Shown in pieces: positions 27,445 through 37,180 of a stretch of DNA of 64,000 bases. Source of the DNA: Flavobacterium gelatinilyticum (GTDB lineage Bacteria; Bacteroidota; Bacteroidia; Flavobacteriales; Flavobacteriaceae); contig NZ_CP114287.1 of NCBI RefSeq assembly GCF_027111295.1, forward strand, positions 2,852,001-2,916,000, in the 5' to 3' direction. Positions within the stretch are counted from its first letter, which is position 1. Each line of letters begins with the position of its first letter. The position numbers were made by a program, and so were the translations under genes. The notes under the pieces are model-generated. The model was given only the letters and a program-made list of their open reading frames with translations, did not search any database and was not told where the DNA came from.

Positions 27445-28023
27445 TTAGAAGTTTTTAGAAATACCGATGTTGAATGTTTGACCGAAGTTGAAGTTAAAAG
27501 TACTAACGTCTGGACCATTGTTGTCATAGCTGTATTTGTCATAGCTTAAACCACCAATACTGAAGTTAAGACCAAAACCATCTTTCATGTTGATGAAAAG
27601 AGCCGGAGTTACACCAACGTACATACCGTCTGCTTTAGCTTTTGAGTAACTAGATCCAGTATAGTTCTTTTCTGTTAAGCTTTGGAAACCTGCTCCCATA
27701 TCAGCAAAAACAGCAAAAGTCTGGCTCAATGGCACAGAGTAACGTACGAACGCTCCAAATTTAGAACGGTTCATTTTGAATTCGTCTACACCTTCGTCTT
27801 CTTTTGAAGAAGCAATTGTAAATTCACCTCCAACAGTCCAATTGTCGTGGAATTGGTAACCTACTTTAGGAGAAAAACTAAATTCATTTGATTTTGTTTC
27901 GCCTACAGTGTAATCAACAGTTTGAGAAGAGTAACCGATGTTACCACCAACTAAGATTGTTCCTTTTTGTGCGTTTGCAAAGCCAAAAACTGACAATGCA
28001 AGTACTACTAGCATTTTTTTCAT
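27445..28023 (-). CDS. Outer-membrane beta-barrel protein (OmpA/OmpW-like), copy 2
   Basis: This 192-residue barrel has a signal peptide nearly identical to that of copy 1 (MKKMLVVLALSVFGFANAQ). It shares FSPKVGYQFHDNWTVGGEFTIASS, LFINMKDGFGLNFSIGG and the KNF end. Codon use here is more uniform than in copy 1, as often seen in well-expressed genes. That, and the strong terminator, suggest this copy is the main product. Divergent gldA starts 138 bases away. Confidence 0.85.
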   Translation of the reverse strand: MKKMLVVLALSVFGFANAQKGTILVGGNIGYSSQTVDYTVGETKSNEFSFSPKVGYQFHDNWTVGGEFTIASSKEDEGVDEFKMNRSKFGAFVRYSVPLSQTFAVFADMGAGFQSLTEKNYTGSSYSKAKADGMYVGVTPALFINMKDGFGLNFSIGGLSYDKYSYDNNGPDVSTFNFNFGQTFNIGISKNF

Positions 28024-28161
28024 GGTTATTTATTTTTAAGAAATTTAATAACCCTTTAACAATAACGATGCCGCTGTTAACATTTAATTTTAATTCCTTT
28101 TGCGTGCCAAAATTTAGCAAACAATACTATTTCTCGTTACTTTTGTAACAAATAAAAAGTC

Positions 28162-29058
28162 ATGTCGATAGAAGTAAACAGTATATCAAAAAGTTACGGA
28201 GAGCAAAAAGCGCTAAATGAAATTTCCTTTAAAATTGAGAAAGGAGAGATCGTAGGATTCTTAGGACCAAACGGGGCCGGAAAATCTACTTTAATGAAAA
28301 TTTTGACGACCTATTTACTTGCCGATAACGGCGCAGCTCTTGTAAATGGTTACGATGTCATGACAAATACCAAGGAAGTGCAGCGCTCGATTGGGTACTT
28401 ACCAGAACATAATCCGCTGTATTTGGATCTGTATGTTCGTGAGTATTTGGCTTTTAACGCCGATGTTTATAACGTGCCAAAATCAAGAATCGAAGAAGTT
28501 ATCGAACTGACAGGACTGACACCTGAAAGTCACAAAAAAATAAGTCAGTTATCTAAAGGATACCGCCAGCGTGTAGGACTCGCGAACGCCTTATTACACA
28601 ATCCGGATGTTTTAATTTTGGACGAACCCACGACCGGATTGGATCCAAACCAGTTAATGGAAATCCGGAACGTAATTAAAAATGTAGGTAAAAATAAAAC
28701 CGTTTTTCTTTCGACTCACATCATGCAGGAAGTCGAAGCAATTTGCGATCGTGTCATAATTATTGACAAAGGACAAATTGTTGCGGACAATAAATTAGAT
28801 CATTTAGTTGCCGCAAATAAAGAGCAAGTCATTGAGGTTGAGTTTGATTACAAAGTAGAGGAGCAGATTTTAGCAAAACTTGAAAATATTTCTTCATTTA
28901 TTAACACGCATGACATGACATGGGAACTGACTTTTGTGACAGAAAAAGACATGCGCCCGGCAATTTTTGACTTCGCAAACGAAAACGGATTAAAAACCTT
29001 ACAGCTTAATCAGAAGAACAAAAACCTCGAAGCTGTTTTTAGAGAAATTACGAAGTAA
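28162..29058 (+). CDS. gldA: Gliding motility ABC transporter ATP-binding protein GldA
   Basis: This 298-residue ATPase has Walker A GPNGAGKST (~37), the ABC signature LSKGYRQRVGLA, Walker B VLILDEPTTGLD and the H-loop STHIMQE. In length and in its C-terminal extension (EQVIEVEFDYKVEEQI onward) it matches GldA of Flavobacterium, which works with GldF and GldG and is needed for gliding in F. johnsoniae. Neither partner gene is in the window; in known genomes gldA is also separate from gldFG. A TACTTTTG -7 box lies at 28138-28145, so the leader is short. A generic ABC-2 transporter ATPase is the alternative. Confidence 0.88.
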   Translation: MSIEVNSISKSYGEQKALNEISFKIEKGEIVGFLGPNGAGKSTLMKILTTYLLADNGAALVNGYDVMTNTKEVQRSIGYLPEHNPLYLDLYVREYLAFNADVYNVPKSRIEEVIELTGLTPESHKKISQLSKGYRQRVGLANALLHNPDVLILDEPTTGLDPNQLMEIRNVIKNVGKNKTVFLSTHIMQEVEAICDRVIIIDKGQIVADNKLDHLVAANKEQVIEVEFDYKVEEQILAKLENISSFINTHDMTWELTFVTEKDMRPAIFDFANENGLKTLQLNQKNKNLEAVFREITK

Positions 29059-29216
29059 GTTTATTTTTTTTGAGTTTTCTACGGCAGTATTTAGTCACAT
29101 TTATTAGTGGCAGTTTGCAGAAAGTTTCACTTTAAAACTAAGTTCGCCGCCCGCTCAGTTTTTTCAATAAAGAGAAAACTTATGAATTTAGAACCTCAGC
29201 AATCTGAACCGAATAT

Positions 29217-29262
29217 AAAAAACCAATTTATTCAATTATGAATAAGTTGGTTTTGTTTTTTT
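29217..29262 (+). terminator. Terminator downstream of gldA
   Basis: AACCAA...TTATTCA and TGAATAA...TTGGTT form a long stem, followed by TTTTGTTTTTTT. It lies about 160 bases after the gldA stop codon. Confidence 0.75.
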
Positions 29263-29426
29263 AGTTCTACTTCTGATTTCTCTTAATAAATAACACTTTT
29301 CATTAAAACATTATCTCTTCGGTTTCAAGCAATTAACAATTTTTCATGTAAATTAAATTTATTTTTATTTAGACTTGTTATAAATAATGTTATATTTGCG
29401 ACGCTAAAGTCAATAATTATAAGCCA

Positions 29427-29537
29427 ATGTTGTTCGTAATACTATTTCTAAAAACCTTTGTCTTTCGTTTTTTACATCAGACTGAAGGTTTTATTAGAAA
29501 AGCAGGCGACAAAATTGAACAAATTGTTTTGCAGTAA
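29427..29537 (+). CDS. Possible 36-residue leader ORF
   Basis: An ATG at 29427 opens 36 codons (starting MLFVILFLKTFVFRFLHQ) and stops at 29537, 35 bases before the receptor gene. It lies wholly within the leader downstream of the TATATTTG -7 box. The peptide is very hydrophobic at its start. There is no homology or codon-bias evidence that it is translated, so treat it as a candidate only. Confidence 0.25.
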   Translation: MLFVILFLKTFVFRFLHQTEGFIRKAGDKIEQIVLQ

Positions 29538-29572
29538 AAACAAGCCATTACCAAATAAAAGCCAAGAATAAA

Positions 29573-31696
29573 ATGAAAAATATTGTAACCTCTGTAATGC
29601 TGGCGTTTTCAGTTTACTCCTATTCACAAAGCGAAAAGGAGAAAGACAGTATTGTAGAGACATCCATAAATGTTTTAGATGAAATTGTTATCTCAAAAAA
29701 GAAAGTTTTATATACGCAAAAATCAGATCGTTTAGTATTTAATGTAGAAAACAGCATCGTTTCTGAAGGTGGAACTGCACTTGATGTTTTATCGCGTGCA
29801 CCGGGTGTTGTAGTTTCTCAGGATGGCGATTTATCTATTCGCGGTCAGCAGGGTGTTGCTGTAATGATCAATGGAAAGCTGACACAGCTTTCGCAGAAGG
29901 AACTGGCGAATTACCTAAAATCGACTACTTCATCAAATATTAAACAAATTGAAGTTATCACGAATCCTTCAGCAAAATATGATGCTGCCGGAAAAGCCGG
30001 TATTATTAATATCATACTAAAAAAACCAAGTACTTCCGGATTAAAAGGAACTGCCTTTACCAGCTACGGAAGAGGACGCAAAAACAGAACCAACTCTGGA
30101 GTAAACCTTAGTTACAACAAAAACAAACTGGGTGTTTACGGTAATTACAGTTATACTTTTAGAGGAGAAGAAGAAAGAAAAGAATTCAATCAGACTCAAT
30201 ATACAGATCAAACCCGCCAGCAGATTTCGACCACAAATCACCAGACTTCGATTACTGACGAGCCTTTGACTTCGAATAATTTTAAAGTTGGAACTCAATA
30301 CGAGATTTCTCCAAAAACAAATATTGAAGCGTATGTTGATGCTAAAATCGGGCGTTATGAAAATATGGCCGATGGAACAAACAAACTTTTAAACGCTATG
30401 AATCAATTACAGTTTGATGCCATTACGTATAATGACAGCAAAGAAAAATGGTTCGATTATACATATGCCGTTTCAGGGGTTCATAAATTTAATACTGAAG
30501 GAAAAAATATGGTTTTTGATTTTGAATATGAAACTTCAAAATTCAGATCGAACCAGTTTCAGAGTGCCGATAATACAGATGCTTCAAATCCGACTGTAAT
30601 TAATGACAGAAGAGGATATATCCCTTCTCAATTAAGAGTATTTACCGGAAAGGTTGATTTTACAAATCCTATAAAAGAAAAACAATCTGTTGAATGGGGA
30701 TTTAAAGCAAGTCTGAAAAACAATGATAATCCATCGGTTTATGAATTTTACGATAACAATCAGTGGAATATCGATGCCAATTCTACCAATCATTTTGAGT
30801 ATAAAGAGCAGATTTATGCAGCTTACGCTAATTATAAGCACCAAATTGGGGATTTAAACATTCAGGGAGGTCTGCGTACCGAATTTACAGCTATCGAAAT
30901 TCTGCAGAAAACACTGAACGAAGAGCATAAAGATGATTACTTAAAATGGTTTCCGAGTCTTTCATTAAAATATGAATTTACAAGCAGTCATTCTATGCAT
31001 GCTTCGTACAGCAAAAGAATCAACAGACCTAGCCAGTTTGACCTGAATCCGTTTCGTTTTTACGATGATTCGTTTAATTATTCTCAGGGAAATCCAAACT
31101 TAGTTCCTGAAATCACTCATGCGGCTGAAATTGGATATGCCTGGAAAAGTGCTTTTATGGCGTCGTTATATTTTAATACAACAAAAGATGTTTTTACAGA
31201 TGTATATATGTACAATCCTGATACAAATACTACCGTAACCACACAAATAAATGTATCTAAATCTTATAATTACGGAGCTAATATTACGAATACAACTGAG
31301 CTTTATAAGTTCTGGTCAGTAAATACACTTTTTAATGTTTTTGAGAACAGGTTTATGGGGAATGTTTTAAACTCAACTACCATTGAGCCTATTTTAACCT
31401 TAAACTTAAGCGTACAAAATTCATTTACCATAACCGAGACTTTAAAGGCAGAAGCAAATGCACAATATCAGTCAAAATCTAATTTAGGAGTTTACCAGAG
31501 AGATGGTTTCTTCGATTTAAGCATTGGGGTTTCAAAACAGGTATTTGCAGGTAAAGGAACGTTCAAATTAAACTTTACCGATGTTTTAAACACAAACAAC
31601 TTTTACATTAACTCTGTAGTGGCACAAACAGCTATTAATAAACGATACGATCTGGATAACCGTATTGCAACATTAGCCTTTACATATAGAATTTAA
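29573..31696 (+). CDS. TonB-dependent outer-membrane receptor family protein
   Basis: This 707-residue protein has a short signal peptide (cleavage after YSYSQ) and a plug domain (LDEIVISKKK, then LDVLSRAPGVVVSQDGDLSIRGQQ and VITNPSAKYDAAGKAGIINIILKK). A large barrel of the OMP_b-brl_3 type follows, with NRPSQFDLNPF and a C-terminal aromatic-rich strand (LAFTYRI). Unlike many Bacteroidota receptors it lacks the carboxypeptidase-regulatory N-terminal domain. Such proteins import metal chelates, peptides or vitamins across the outer membrane; the ligand cannot be read here. No partner lipoprotein is adjacent. It ends at a strong terminator. Confidence 0.87.
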   Translation: MKNIVTSVMLAFSVYSYSQSEKEKDSIVETSINVLDEIVISKKKVLYTQKSDRLVFNVENSIVSEGGTALDVLSRAPGVVVSQDGDLSIRGQQGVAVMINGKLTQLSQKELANYLKSTTSSNIKQIEVITNPSAKYDAAGKAGIINIILKKPSTSGLKGTAFTSYGRGRKNRTNSGVNLSYNKNKLGVYGNYSYTFRGEEERKEFNQTQYTDQTRQQISTTNHQTSITDEPLTSNNFKVGTQYEISPKTNIEAYVDAKIGRYENMADGTNKLLNAMNQLQFDAITYNDSKEKWFDYTYAVSGVHKFNTEGKNMVFDFEYETSKFRSNQFQSADNTDASNPTVINDRRGYIPSQLRVFTGKVDFTNPIKEKQSVEWGFKASLKNNDNPSVYEFYDNNQWNIDANSTNHFEYKEQIYAAYANYKHQIGDLNIQGGLRTEFTAIEILQKTLNEEHKDDYLKWFPSLSLKYEFTSSHSMHASYSKRINRPSQFDLNPFRFYDDSFNYSQGNPNLVPEITHAAEIGYAWKSAFMASLYFNTTKDVFTDVYMYNPDTNTTVTTQINVSKSYNYGANITNTTELYKFWSVNTLFNVFENRFMGNVLNSTTIEPILTLNLSVQNSFTITETLKAEANAQYQSKSNLGVYQRDGFFDLSIGVSKQVFAGKGTFKLNFTDVLNTNNFYINSVVAQTAINKRYDLDNRIATLAFTYRI

Positions 31697-31743
31697 ATCA
31701 TCCCTTGAAACTTGTTTTTTTGTTTTTTATTTTTTTTTGAAGA

Positions 31744-31780
31744 AAAGAGCCTGCTCATCTGAACAGGCTCTTTCTATTTT
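31744..31780 (+). terminator. Terminator after the receptor gene
   Basis: Ten-base arms AAAGAGCCTG and CAGGCTCTTT flank a 10-base loop and are followed by a T-rich tract on the plus strand. Confidence 0.85.
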
Positions 31781-31825
31781 TAGACTAAAAATATTCGTTT
31801 CATCAGATGATATATTTTACAACAC

Positions 31826-31869
31826 AAAAAAGCCTTTTAAAAAGAATTTGATCTTCTAAAAGGCTTTTT
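31826..31869 (-). terminator. Terminator after the PepSY gene
   Basis: Arms AAAAAGCCTTTTA and TAAAAGGCTTTTT enclose an AT-rich loop, 22 bases from the stop of the minus-strand PepSY gene. T-runs occur on both sides, so it can act in both directions. Confidence 0.8.
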
Positions 31870-31890
31870 AAATATATTAAAACAGATAAA

Positions 31891-33057
31891 TTATTTACTT
31901 GTTTTCGTTTTTTTCTTTCTTCCCCACCAAATATAAAATCCTGTAAGAGGTAAACTGGCACAAATTAAACTTCCTGCAAAATAAATTATCTTGGTTGTCA
32001 TGCCGCCTATCGCACCTACGTGAAGACTATAATTGGATCGGCTCATCCAGTCGTGAAATTTTTCGTCACCTATATATTTTCTGGAATTCGGAAGCATTTC
32101 AAGCGTTTGGGGGGCAAAATATAAATCCCTCCAATTTCCGTTATGCATATCTGTACAGGCATAAAAATTATCTTTTGGTTCATCCGGAAGATGAATAATT
32201 ACTGCTTCTTTATTATGTACTGCAATTTCTTTTCGTACTTTATTAAAGATGAAATCGGCTGCGGTTAACCTGTCTATTTCCGGTTTAGATAATGTATCTG
32301 TTTTGGTTTCTGTAACTTTTTCTTTCTTTTGCTTTTCAGAATCCCACCCGCCTGTTATCCAGTAGGTGCTTTCCCGCACCCAGTGAAAACTCATAATTAA
32401 TCCCGTCAAAGCAATTAAAAATGCTAAAAGGAGCGTATAGAACCCCATGACATTGTGTAAATCATAATTAAGCCTTTTAAAACGCGCGCTCCATTTGATT
32501 TTAAAACTGCTGTTGATGGTTGTTTTATTCCATTTCTTCGGAAACCATAAAATAAGTCCGCTGACTAAAAGAAAGAAGAAAATCAAAGTTGACCATGAAG
32601 TTACAGCTGTCCCCACTTCTCTTCCCAGCCATACGTAACGATGACCTTCATCGATTTCATGAAAAAAATCTTCGTGATCGACCATCCCTGTTATGGCTCC
32701 ATTATATGGATTTACATAAATCAATGAATCTGACTCAACATCTACTTTTATTGTCTTATCTAAACCATTGTACCACAAACCGTGAACTTCTTTGTTTGGT
32801 AAAGCCTTTTTTACTGCTGTATATATTTTTGACGGCGGCAGTACTTTATCTGGGCTTTGGGCTTCGACATGCAGCCAAGGCGAAGTCAATTCTTTAATTT
32901 CCTGCTGAAAAACCAAAATACAGCCTGTAATTCCCATTATAAAAACTACAATTCCGGAAGCAAGTCCAAGCCATAAATGCAGCCAGGCGTTTACTCTGCT
33001 AAAAAGAGATTTCCCTTTCGATTTTGGTTTTGATGATTGTTTTTTGATAACATTCAT
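31891..33057 (-). CDS. PepSY-associated transmembrane protein (XusC-like)
   Basis: This 388-residue inner-membrane protein has four main membrane spans. The first lies within WLHLWLGLASGIVVFIMGITGCILVF and the others near residues 150-175, 205-228 and 355-380. PepSY-type domains lie between them (ITGMVDHEDFFHEIDEGHRYVWLG). Conserved His residues (WLHLWLG, DLHNVMGF, YSLHVGAIGG) resemble the heme or metal ligands of FoxB/PiuB siderophore reductases. I start at 33057 rather than the in-frame ATG at 33099. It is the third gene of a TonB receptor, DUF4374 lipoprotein and PepSY operon, the same order as xusABC of Bacteroides thetaiotaomicron. Iron release from an imported siderophore is the likely role. 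Confidence 0.85.
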   Translation of the reverse strand: MNVIKKQSSKPKSKGKSLFSRVNAWLHLWLGLASGIVVFIMGITGCILVFQQEIKELTSPWLHVEAQSPDKVLPPSKIYTAVKKALPNKEVHGLWYNGLDKTIKVDVESDSLIYVNPYNGAITGMVDHEDFFHEIDEGHRYVWLGREVGTAVTSWSTLIFFFLLVSGLILWFPKKWNKTTINSSFKIKWSARFKRLNYDLHNVMGFYTLLLAFLIALTGLIMSFHWVRESTYWITGGWDSEKQKKEKVTETKTDTLSKPEIDRLTAADFIFNKVRKEIAVHNKEAVIIHLPDEPKDNFYACTDMHNGNWRDLYFAPQTLEMLPNSRKYIGDEKFHDWMSRSNYSLHVGAIGGMTTKIIYFAGSLICASLPLTGFYIWWGRKKKTKTSK

Positions 33058-33153
33058 TATAAATTCTATTTTAAAAACATAACAAAACCATATAACCACC
33101 GCGGTTAAACAGTGATTATATGGTTATAAAATTAAAAACGTTTAGTTTCTAAA

Positions 33154-34440
33154 TTATTTTGCTGTTGTTGTAGTTGCTGGTGTTGTGTGAGTTAATTTAG
33201 TGATAGCTGCAATATCAGTTCCACCACCTGTTACTTTTGCACCCGCAGTAGCTGCGCCGGTTGCAATGTTAATTTTGTAAACACGAACTTCATCATTGGT
33301 AACAAATGCTTTGTAAGCATTTCCATCTTCATAGTACAAACTTCCAATTCCAAAGTAACTATCACCTGCATGAGAAGGTAAGCCTGTAACTGGTGTAATT
33401 GCTTTAGTAGGTAAGTCTATAATTGCTGATTTAAATTTGAATGAACTATGGTTAAGGAATCCCCAATTTGCAGTATCGTCTGCAGTAGGAATATAAACAA
33501 TATATGCTTTTTCTCCTCCAAGCGGATAAGCAGCAACTACTTTACCATTTAGAGAACTTGACTGAATATCAAAGAAGTAGTCAGCATCAAATTCAGTTTG
33601 TCCTTTATTAATACGAAGAATTCCTGAATGTCCGTCTTCTTTTACTACATAACCCGCTGCCATAGCATTTGAAGAAAAAGTGTAAATATTACCTGAATCA
33701 GTACGGATAATACCTGTATTTGTATAATACATACCCGCAGCAGTAGTACGTGGATCAGCAATTCTCTTAACAAAGTTTAGTGATGGATAATCATAAATTC
33801 TGATATATGCTTGTTTTTGATCGATATCCCAGTTATCGCTGGCATCTCTATTGAAAACAGATACAAATACTTTATCACCTACTACTGTTACACCTGTAGG
33901 AAAGTCAAAACGATTTGCTGAAGTACCAAAATCATTAAATTTTCGGCTTGTGATGTATTGTTTTTCAGGATCATAAACAATTAATTCATTATTAGAGCTT
34001 GCACCTTCCCATGAAGCACCAACAATTAATAATTTATCATCTTCAGTAACACCATAAGCAAAAGGTGATTCTATAAAAACTCGCTTTCCTGTAACTAAAG
34101 CAGCAGCTGCGTTTAAATAATAAGGAGCCGCACCTTCATCATCAGTACTTAAAGCAAACATAGTGTTGGCAATAGGAATATATGATCCTCCCTGTTCAAT
34201 TCCTTTTCCTGTCATGTCAATTGTTCCAGTCATTATATCATTTAATGAACTAAAACTCCACATATAATTCTCATTCCATGTATCAGTTTGATAACCCAGA
34301 ACATATTTACTTACAACGATAGGCTCTGGCGTAACCACTACTGGTTCTTCTACTGGTTTATCATCATCACTGCTGCATGAAAATAGAGTAAATGAAAGCA
34401 GCGCAAGTGCTAAAAGATTTTTGATTTTAATTGTCTTCAT
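33154..34440 (-). CDS. DUF4374 lipoprotein (XusB-like siderophore-binding protein)
   Basis: This 428-residue lipoprotein has a signal ending in LFSCSSDDDKP. The acidic residues after the Cys match the lipoprotein export signal that places proteins on the cell surface in Flavobacteriia. The rest is a beta-propeller-like sequence of DUF4374. In Bacteroides the DUF4374 protein XusB binds ferric enterobactin at the surface and passes it to XusA. The gene lies 76 bases after the TonB receptor and 96 bases before the PepSY gene. Family by pattern and context; the ligand is inferred. Confidence 0.85.
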   Translation of the reverse strand: MKTIKIKNLLALALLSFTLFSCSSDDDKPVEEPVVVTPEPIVVSKYVLGYQTDTWNENYMWSFSSLNDIMTGTIDMTGKGIEQGGSYIPIANTMFALSTDDEGAAPYYLNAAAALVTGKRVFIESPFAYGVTEDDKLLIVGASWEGASSNNELIVYDPEKQYITSRKFNDFGTSANRFDFPTGVTVVGDKVFVSVFNRDASDNWDIDQKQAYIRIYDYPSLNFVKRIADPRTTAAGMYYTNTGIIRTDSGNIYTFSSNAMAAGYVVKEDGHSGILRINKGQTEFDADYFFDIQSSSLNGKVVAAYPLGGEKAYIVYIPTADDTANWGFLNHSSFKFKSAIIDLPTKAITPVTGLPSHAGDSYFGIGSLYYEDGNAYKAFVTNDEVRVYKINIATGAATAGAKVTGGGTDIAAITKLTHTTPATTTTAK

Positions 34441-34516
34441 ATTGTTTAATTTTAGTTAATTATCCCTTGTATATCAATACAATCAATGGGAATAAGATTT
34501 TTATATATTTTTTGAA

Positions 34517-36883
34517 TTACATAAAGAAATAACGAAGTTTTAATGTAAATGACCTTCCCGGTTTCTGCACATTATAATAATCGTATAGTTTAACATCAGT
34601 AATATCATAACATTCTACTGCAATATTGTAACGTCCATTTTTTAATGAATACACAACAGAAGCAGAGTAGAAAAGCTGCTCAGGAATTTCTTTTTTATTT
34701 ATCTCTCCAAGATTTGGACTTCTTAAATAATAACTATCTGAATAATTTGCTAATAAGTTCAGCGTTAGAAAATCATCTTCAAACTTAATTTTTCTAAAAT
34801 TCAGTCCCAGATTAGCATTTCCATATAAAATTGGAATATTTGGCTGCTGCGTATTATATAAATAATTCGTTTGATTTGTATCAGGAGAAATAGTCACGTC
34901 TTTATTTAGTGTTTTTTGATAAGTAGCATTCAAATCAACGTTAAGCCATCTTTTATAACCATAGTGCAGTACTCCATCAACACCGCTTACCTGAATATTT
35001 TTAAAATTCACACTTTTTACCTTACTCGGATCCAGGCGGTCAGGTCTGGCCTGTATAAAGTCACTAGCCTCTCTGAAGATGTAATTTGCTTCAAATCTAA
35101 AAGAGTGAATCGGGAAGATTTTTTTCCAAGAAAAGCCAATATTAAAATTATCGCTTGATTCAGGCTGAAGAGTTGGATTTGGTGTTATTCTTAAACCATC
35201 CCCCAGTAATTCGAGAGATGAAGGATATCTGTATGCATGTTCAAAAGATGCTTTAAGCTGTAATTCTTCCGGAATTACGAAGTAGGCAGCAGCTGTACCA
35301 TATCCTGTATTATTAAATGAAGGTGTCTCTTTTTGTTCCGAAGATGTACCGGAACCTGTTACAATCTCGCCATTTAAACTAAGTATTTTAGCAAAAGCGG
35401 TGTATGATAATCTTTTTTCTAGTGCAGATAAACTATAAGACAATCCTACTATATTTTTATTTACAAATGGCTTTGTAACCTTATATGTCGGAATGTATTC
35501 ATTGTTTTCTGTACGGGAGTATCCGACATAAGTATGATTAAATGCAAAAACATTATTCTCATTAAGTTCATATTTAAGATTGGTATTACTTTGAAGTGAC
35601 TTTATATCATAAACCATTAGGGTTTTAGTTGAATTAATCTCTCCCGAAGTATTATATTTAGGCACATCTGTTCGAACTCCTCTCCAAGTAAACCTTCTGG
35701 ATGAAGTATCAACTTTACGTTCTTCTGCTATATTATAAGAAGCTGCCAAAGTTGCTGTTAAGCCTTTTGTAAACAAATTAGCTTTTTTATATTTTAAAGA
35801 AGACACAAAATTATGACCATCTTCAAAAGCATCACCAACTACCCTAAACATACTGGCACCTTGTTGTACTTCTTTCTTATTTGCGCTTCCGGTAACACCT
35901 ACCAATAAATAGTCTGCGTATTTTTTATCTTTTACTCCAACTTCTGCAATAATAGTGGCTTGTTTATATCCATCATGGAAATGTTTAAGTTCTTCTTTTG
36001 GACCAAAAAGACCTGTAACAGGATCCGGAACCTGAGCCTCTACTTTATAACTATTATCCGAATAGTTTGCAAAAGCATTAAGATTAGCTACAAAACCATT
36101 TTTACTTGTGTATCGGGTATTAATAGAAGCTTTATGTGTATTAAAAGAACCAAAACTATAAGATGCATCAAGGTATCGACTAACATTTTTATTGGTAATA
36201 ATATTAACTGCTCCTCCTAAAGCATCACCTCCTAATTCAATTGGCACAACTCCTTTGTAAACATCAATTCTCTCAGCCATGTTGGTAGGAATGTTGTTTA
36301 ATGTAAAAGAAGGTCCATAATTATCTAAGGGGATTCCATCCATAAAAAACTTAACCTGATCACCGGAAAATCCATTTAATGAAAAATTAAATTGTGATCC
36401 CATTCCTCCGGTTTCCCTCACACGAACACCCGTTGTTCTATTTAAAACCTGATTTAAATCTGATGAAGTATTATAAAGCTGTTTTAAATCGACAGCTGTG
36501 ATATTAAATGCCTCTTCACGAACACGCTGAACCTTAGATTTTCCGGTAACCTGAACTTCTTCCAGAGCCGCCATATCTTCTTCGATCGTGATACTGGGAA
36601 TTGTTTTGGATTCGTCCAGATTTATTTTGGTTTGTTTGGATTTAAAACCAACATAACTGATCGATAATGTATAGTTCCCCGGCGCAGCACTTATTTCATA
36701 TCTTCCTTCTTCATTTGTCAGGGCTGAGTAAGATGTTCCTTTTAGTGCTGCAGAAACTCCTTCCAGAGGCTGTCCGTTATTTCCAAGTACAACACCACTT
36801 AAAATTACTTTGCCGCCTTGCGAGAATCCGAGTTGTACTGTAAAGAAAATTAAAAGCAATCCTAATATTCTATTAATTTGCAT
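34517..36883 (-). CDS. TonB-dependent siderophore receptor (XusA-like)
   Basis: This 788-residue outer-membrane receptor has a signal peptide (cleavage after LGFSQ, ~22) and a carboxypeptidase-regulatory-like domain (residues ~28-110, GQPLEGVSAALKGT). The plug follows (EEVQVTGKSKVQRVREEAF, FFMDGIPLDNYG, GDALGGAVNIITNK), then a 22-strand barrel ending in LKLRYFFM. It heads the operon with the DUF4374 lipoprotein and the PepSY protein. A textbook Bacteroidota promoter lies 32-63 bases upstream of its start. Uptake of ferric siderophores made by other bacteria is the inferred role; I see no siderophore synthesis genes. Confidence 0.9.
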   Translation of the reverse strand: MQINRILGLLLIFFTVQLGFSQGGKVILSGVVLGNNGQPLEGVSAALKGTSYSALTNEEGRYEISAAPGNYTLSISYVGFKSKQTKINLDESKTIPSITIEEDMAALEEVQVTGKSKVQRVREEAFNITAVDLKQLYNTSSDLNQVLNRTTGVRVRETGGMGSQFNFSLNGFSGDQVKFFMDGIPLDNYGPSFTLNNIPTNMAERIDVYKGVVPIELGGDALGGAVNIITNKNVSRYLDASYSFGSFNTHKASINTRYTSKNGFVANLNAFANYSDNSYKVEAQVPDPVTGLFGPKEELKHFHDGYKQATIIAEVGVKDKKYADYLLVGVTGSANKKEVQQGASMFRVVGDAFEDGHNFVSSLKYKKANLFTKGLTATLAASYNIAEERKVDTSSRRFTWRGVRTDVPKYNTSGEINSTKTLMVYDIKSLQSNTNLKYELNENNVFAFNHTYVGYSRTENNEYIPTYKVTKPFVNKNIVGLSYSLSALEKRLSYTAFAKILSLNGEIVTGSGTSSEQKETPSFNNTGYGTAAAYFVIPEELQLKASFEHAYRYPSSLELLGDGLRITPNPTLQPESSDNFNIGFSWKKIFPIHSFRFEANYIFREASDFIQARPDRLDPSKVKSVNFKNIQVSGVDGVLHYGYKRWLNVDLNATYQKTLNKDVTISPDTNQTNYLYNTQQPNIPILYGNANLGLNFRKIKFEDDFLTLNLLANYSDSYYLRSPNLGEINKKEIPEQLFYSASVVYSLKNGRYNIAVECYDITDVKLYDYYNVQKPGRSFTLKLRYFFM

Positions 36884-36914
36884 TATTTAAAATTGGTTTA
36901 AATTAAATTTAGCA

Positions 36915-36946
36915 CAAAATTAACATCATCATACGCTTCGTGCAAA
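36915..36946 (-). promoter_or_regulatory. Promoter of the Xus-like operon
   Basis: On the minus strand a TTTG -33 box (36943-36946) is 20 bases from a TAATTTTG -7 box (36915-36922), the optimum for the Bacteroidota primary sigma factor. No Fur-box-like 19-bp palindrome was obvious over it. Confidence 0.7.
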
Positions 36947-37121
36947 TTATTTTTAACTATTCTAAATAAAATGATTAAATAGATGTAAAAATGTTTTTTA
37001 TGCAAAAAAGAAAAGCAATTCTTAAGATTTAATTAATTTAATATTAAAATCACATTAAAAAAAATTAAAACTATTAAGCAATTCAAATTTTTATTTTCTA
37101 AAAAAACTTACAAAAAGAAAT

Positions 37122-37156
37122 AAAAAAATCCTGTATACCGTCAGGTAAACAGGATT
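37122..37156 (-). terminator. Terminator after the decarboxylase gene
   Basis: AATCCTGT and ACAGGATT arms with an inner TACC/GGTA pair are followed on the minus strand by a run of T. It lies 25 bases after the stop codon. Confidence 0.8.
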
Positions 37157-37180
37157 ATAAGATTTAAAGCGATTTGCTTT

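Larger units (their letters stand above)
29059..29572 (+). other. 514-base gap between gldA and the outer-membrane receptor
   Basis: This stretch holds degenerate AGT-rich intergenic sequence (about 29085-29145), the gldA-side terminator at 29217-29262, a Bacteroidota -7 box TATATTTG at 29391-29398 and a leader of about 170 bases before the next gene. The leader contains a possible 36-codon reading frame (29427-29537). I saw no -33 box at the ideal spacing. Confidence 0.6.
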
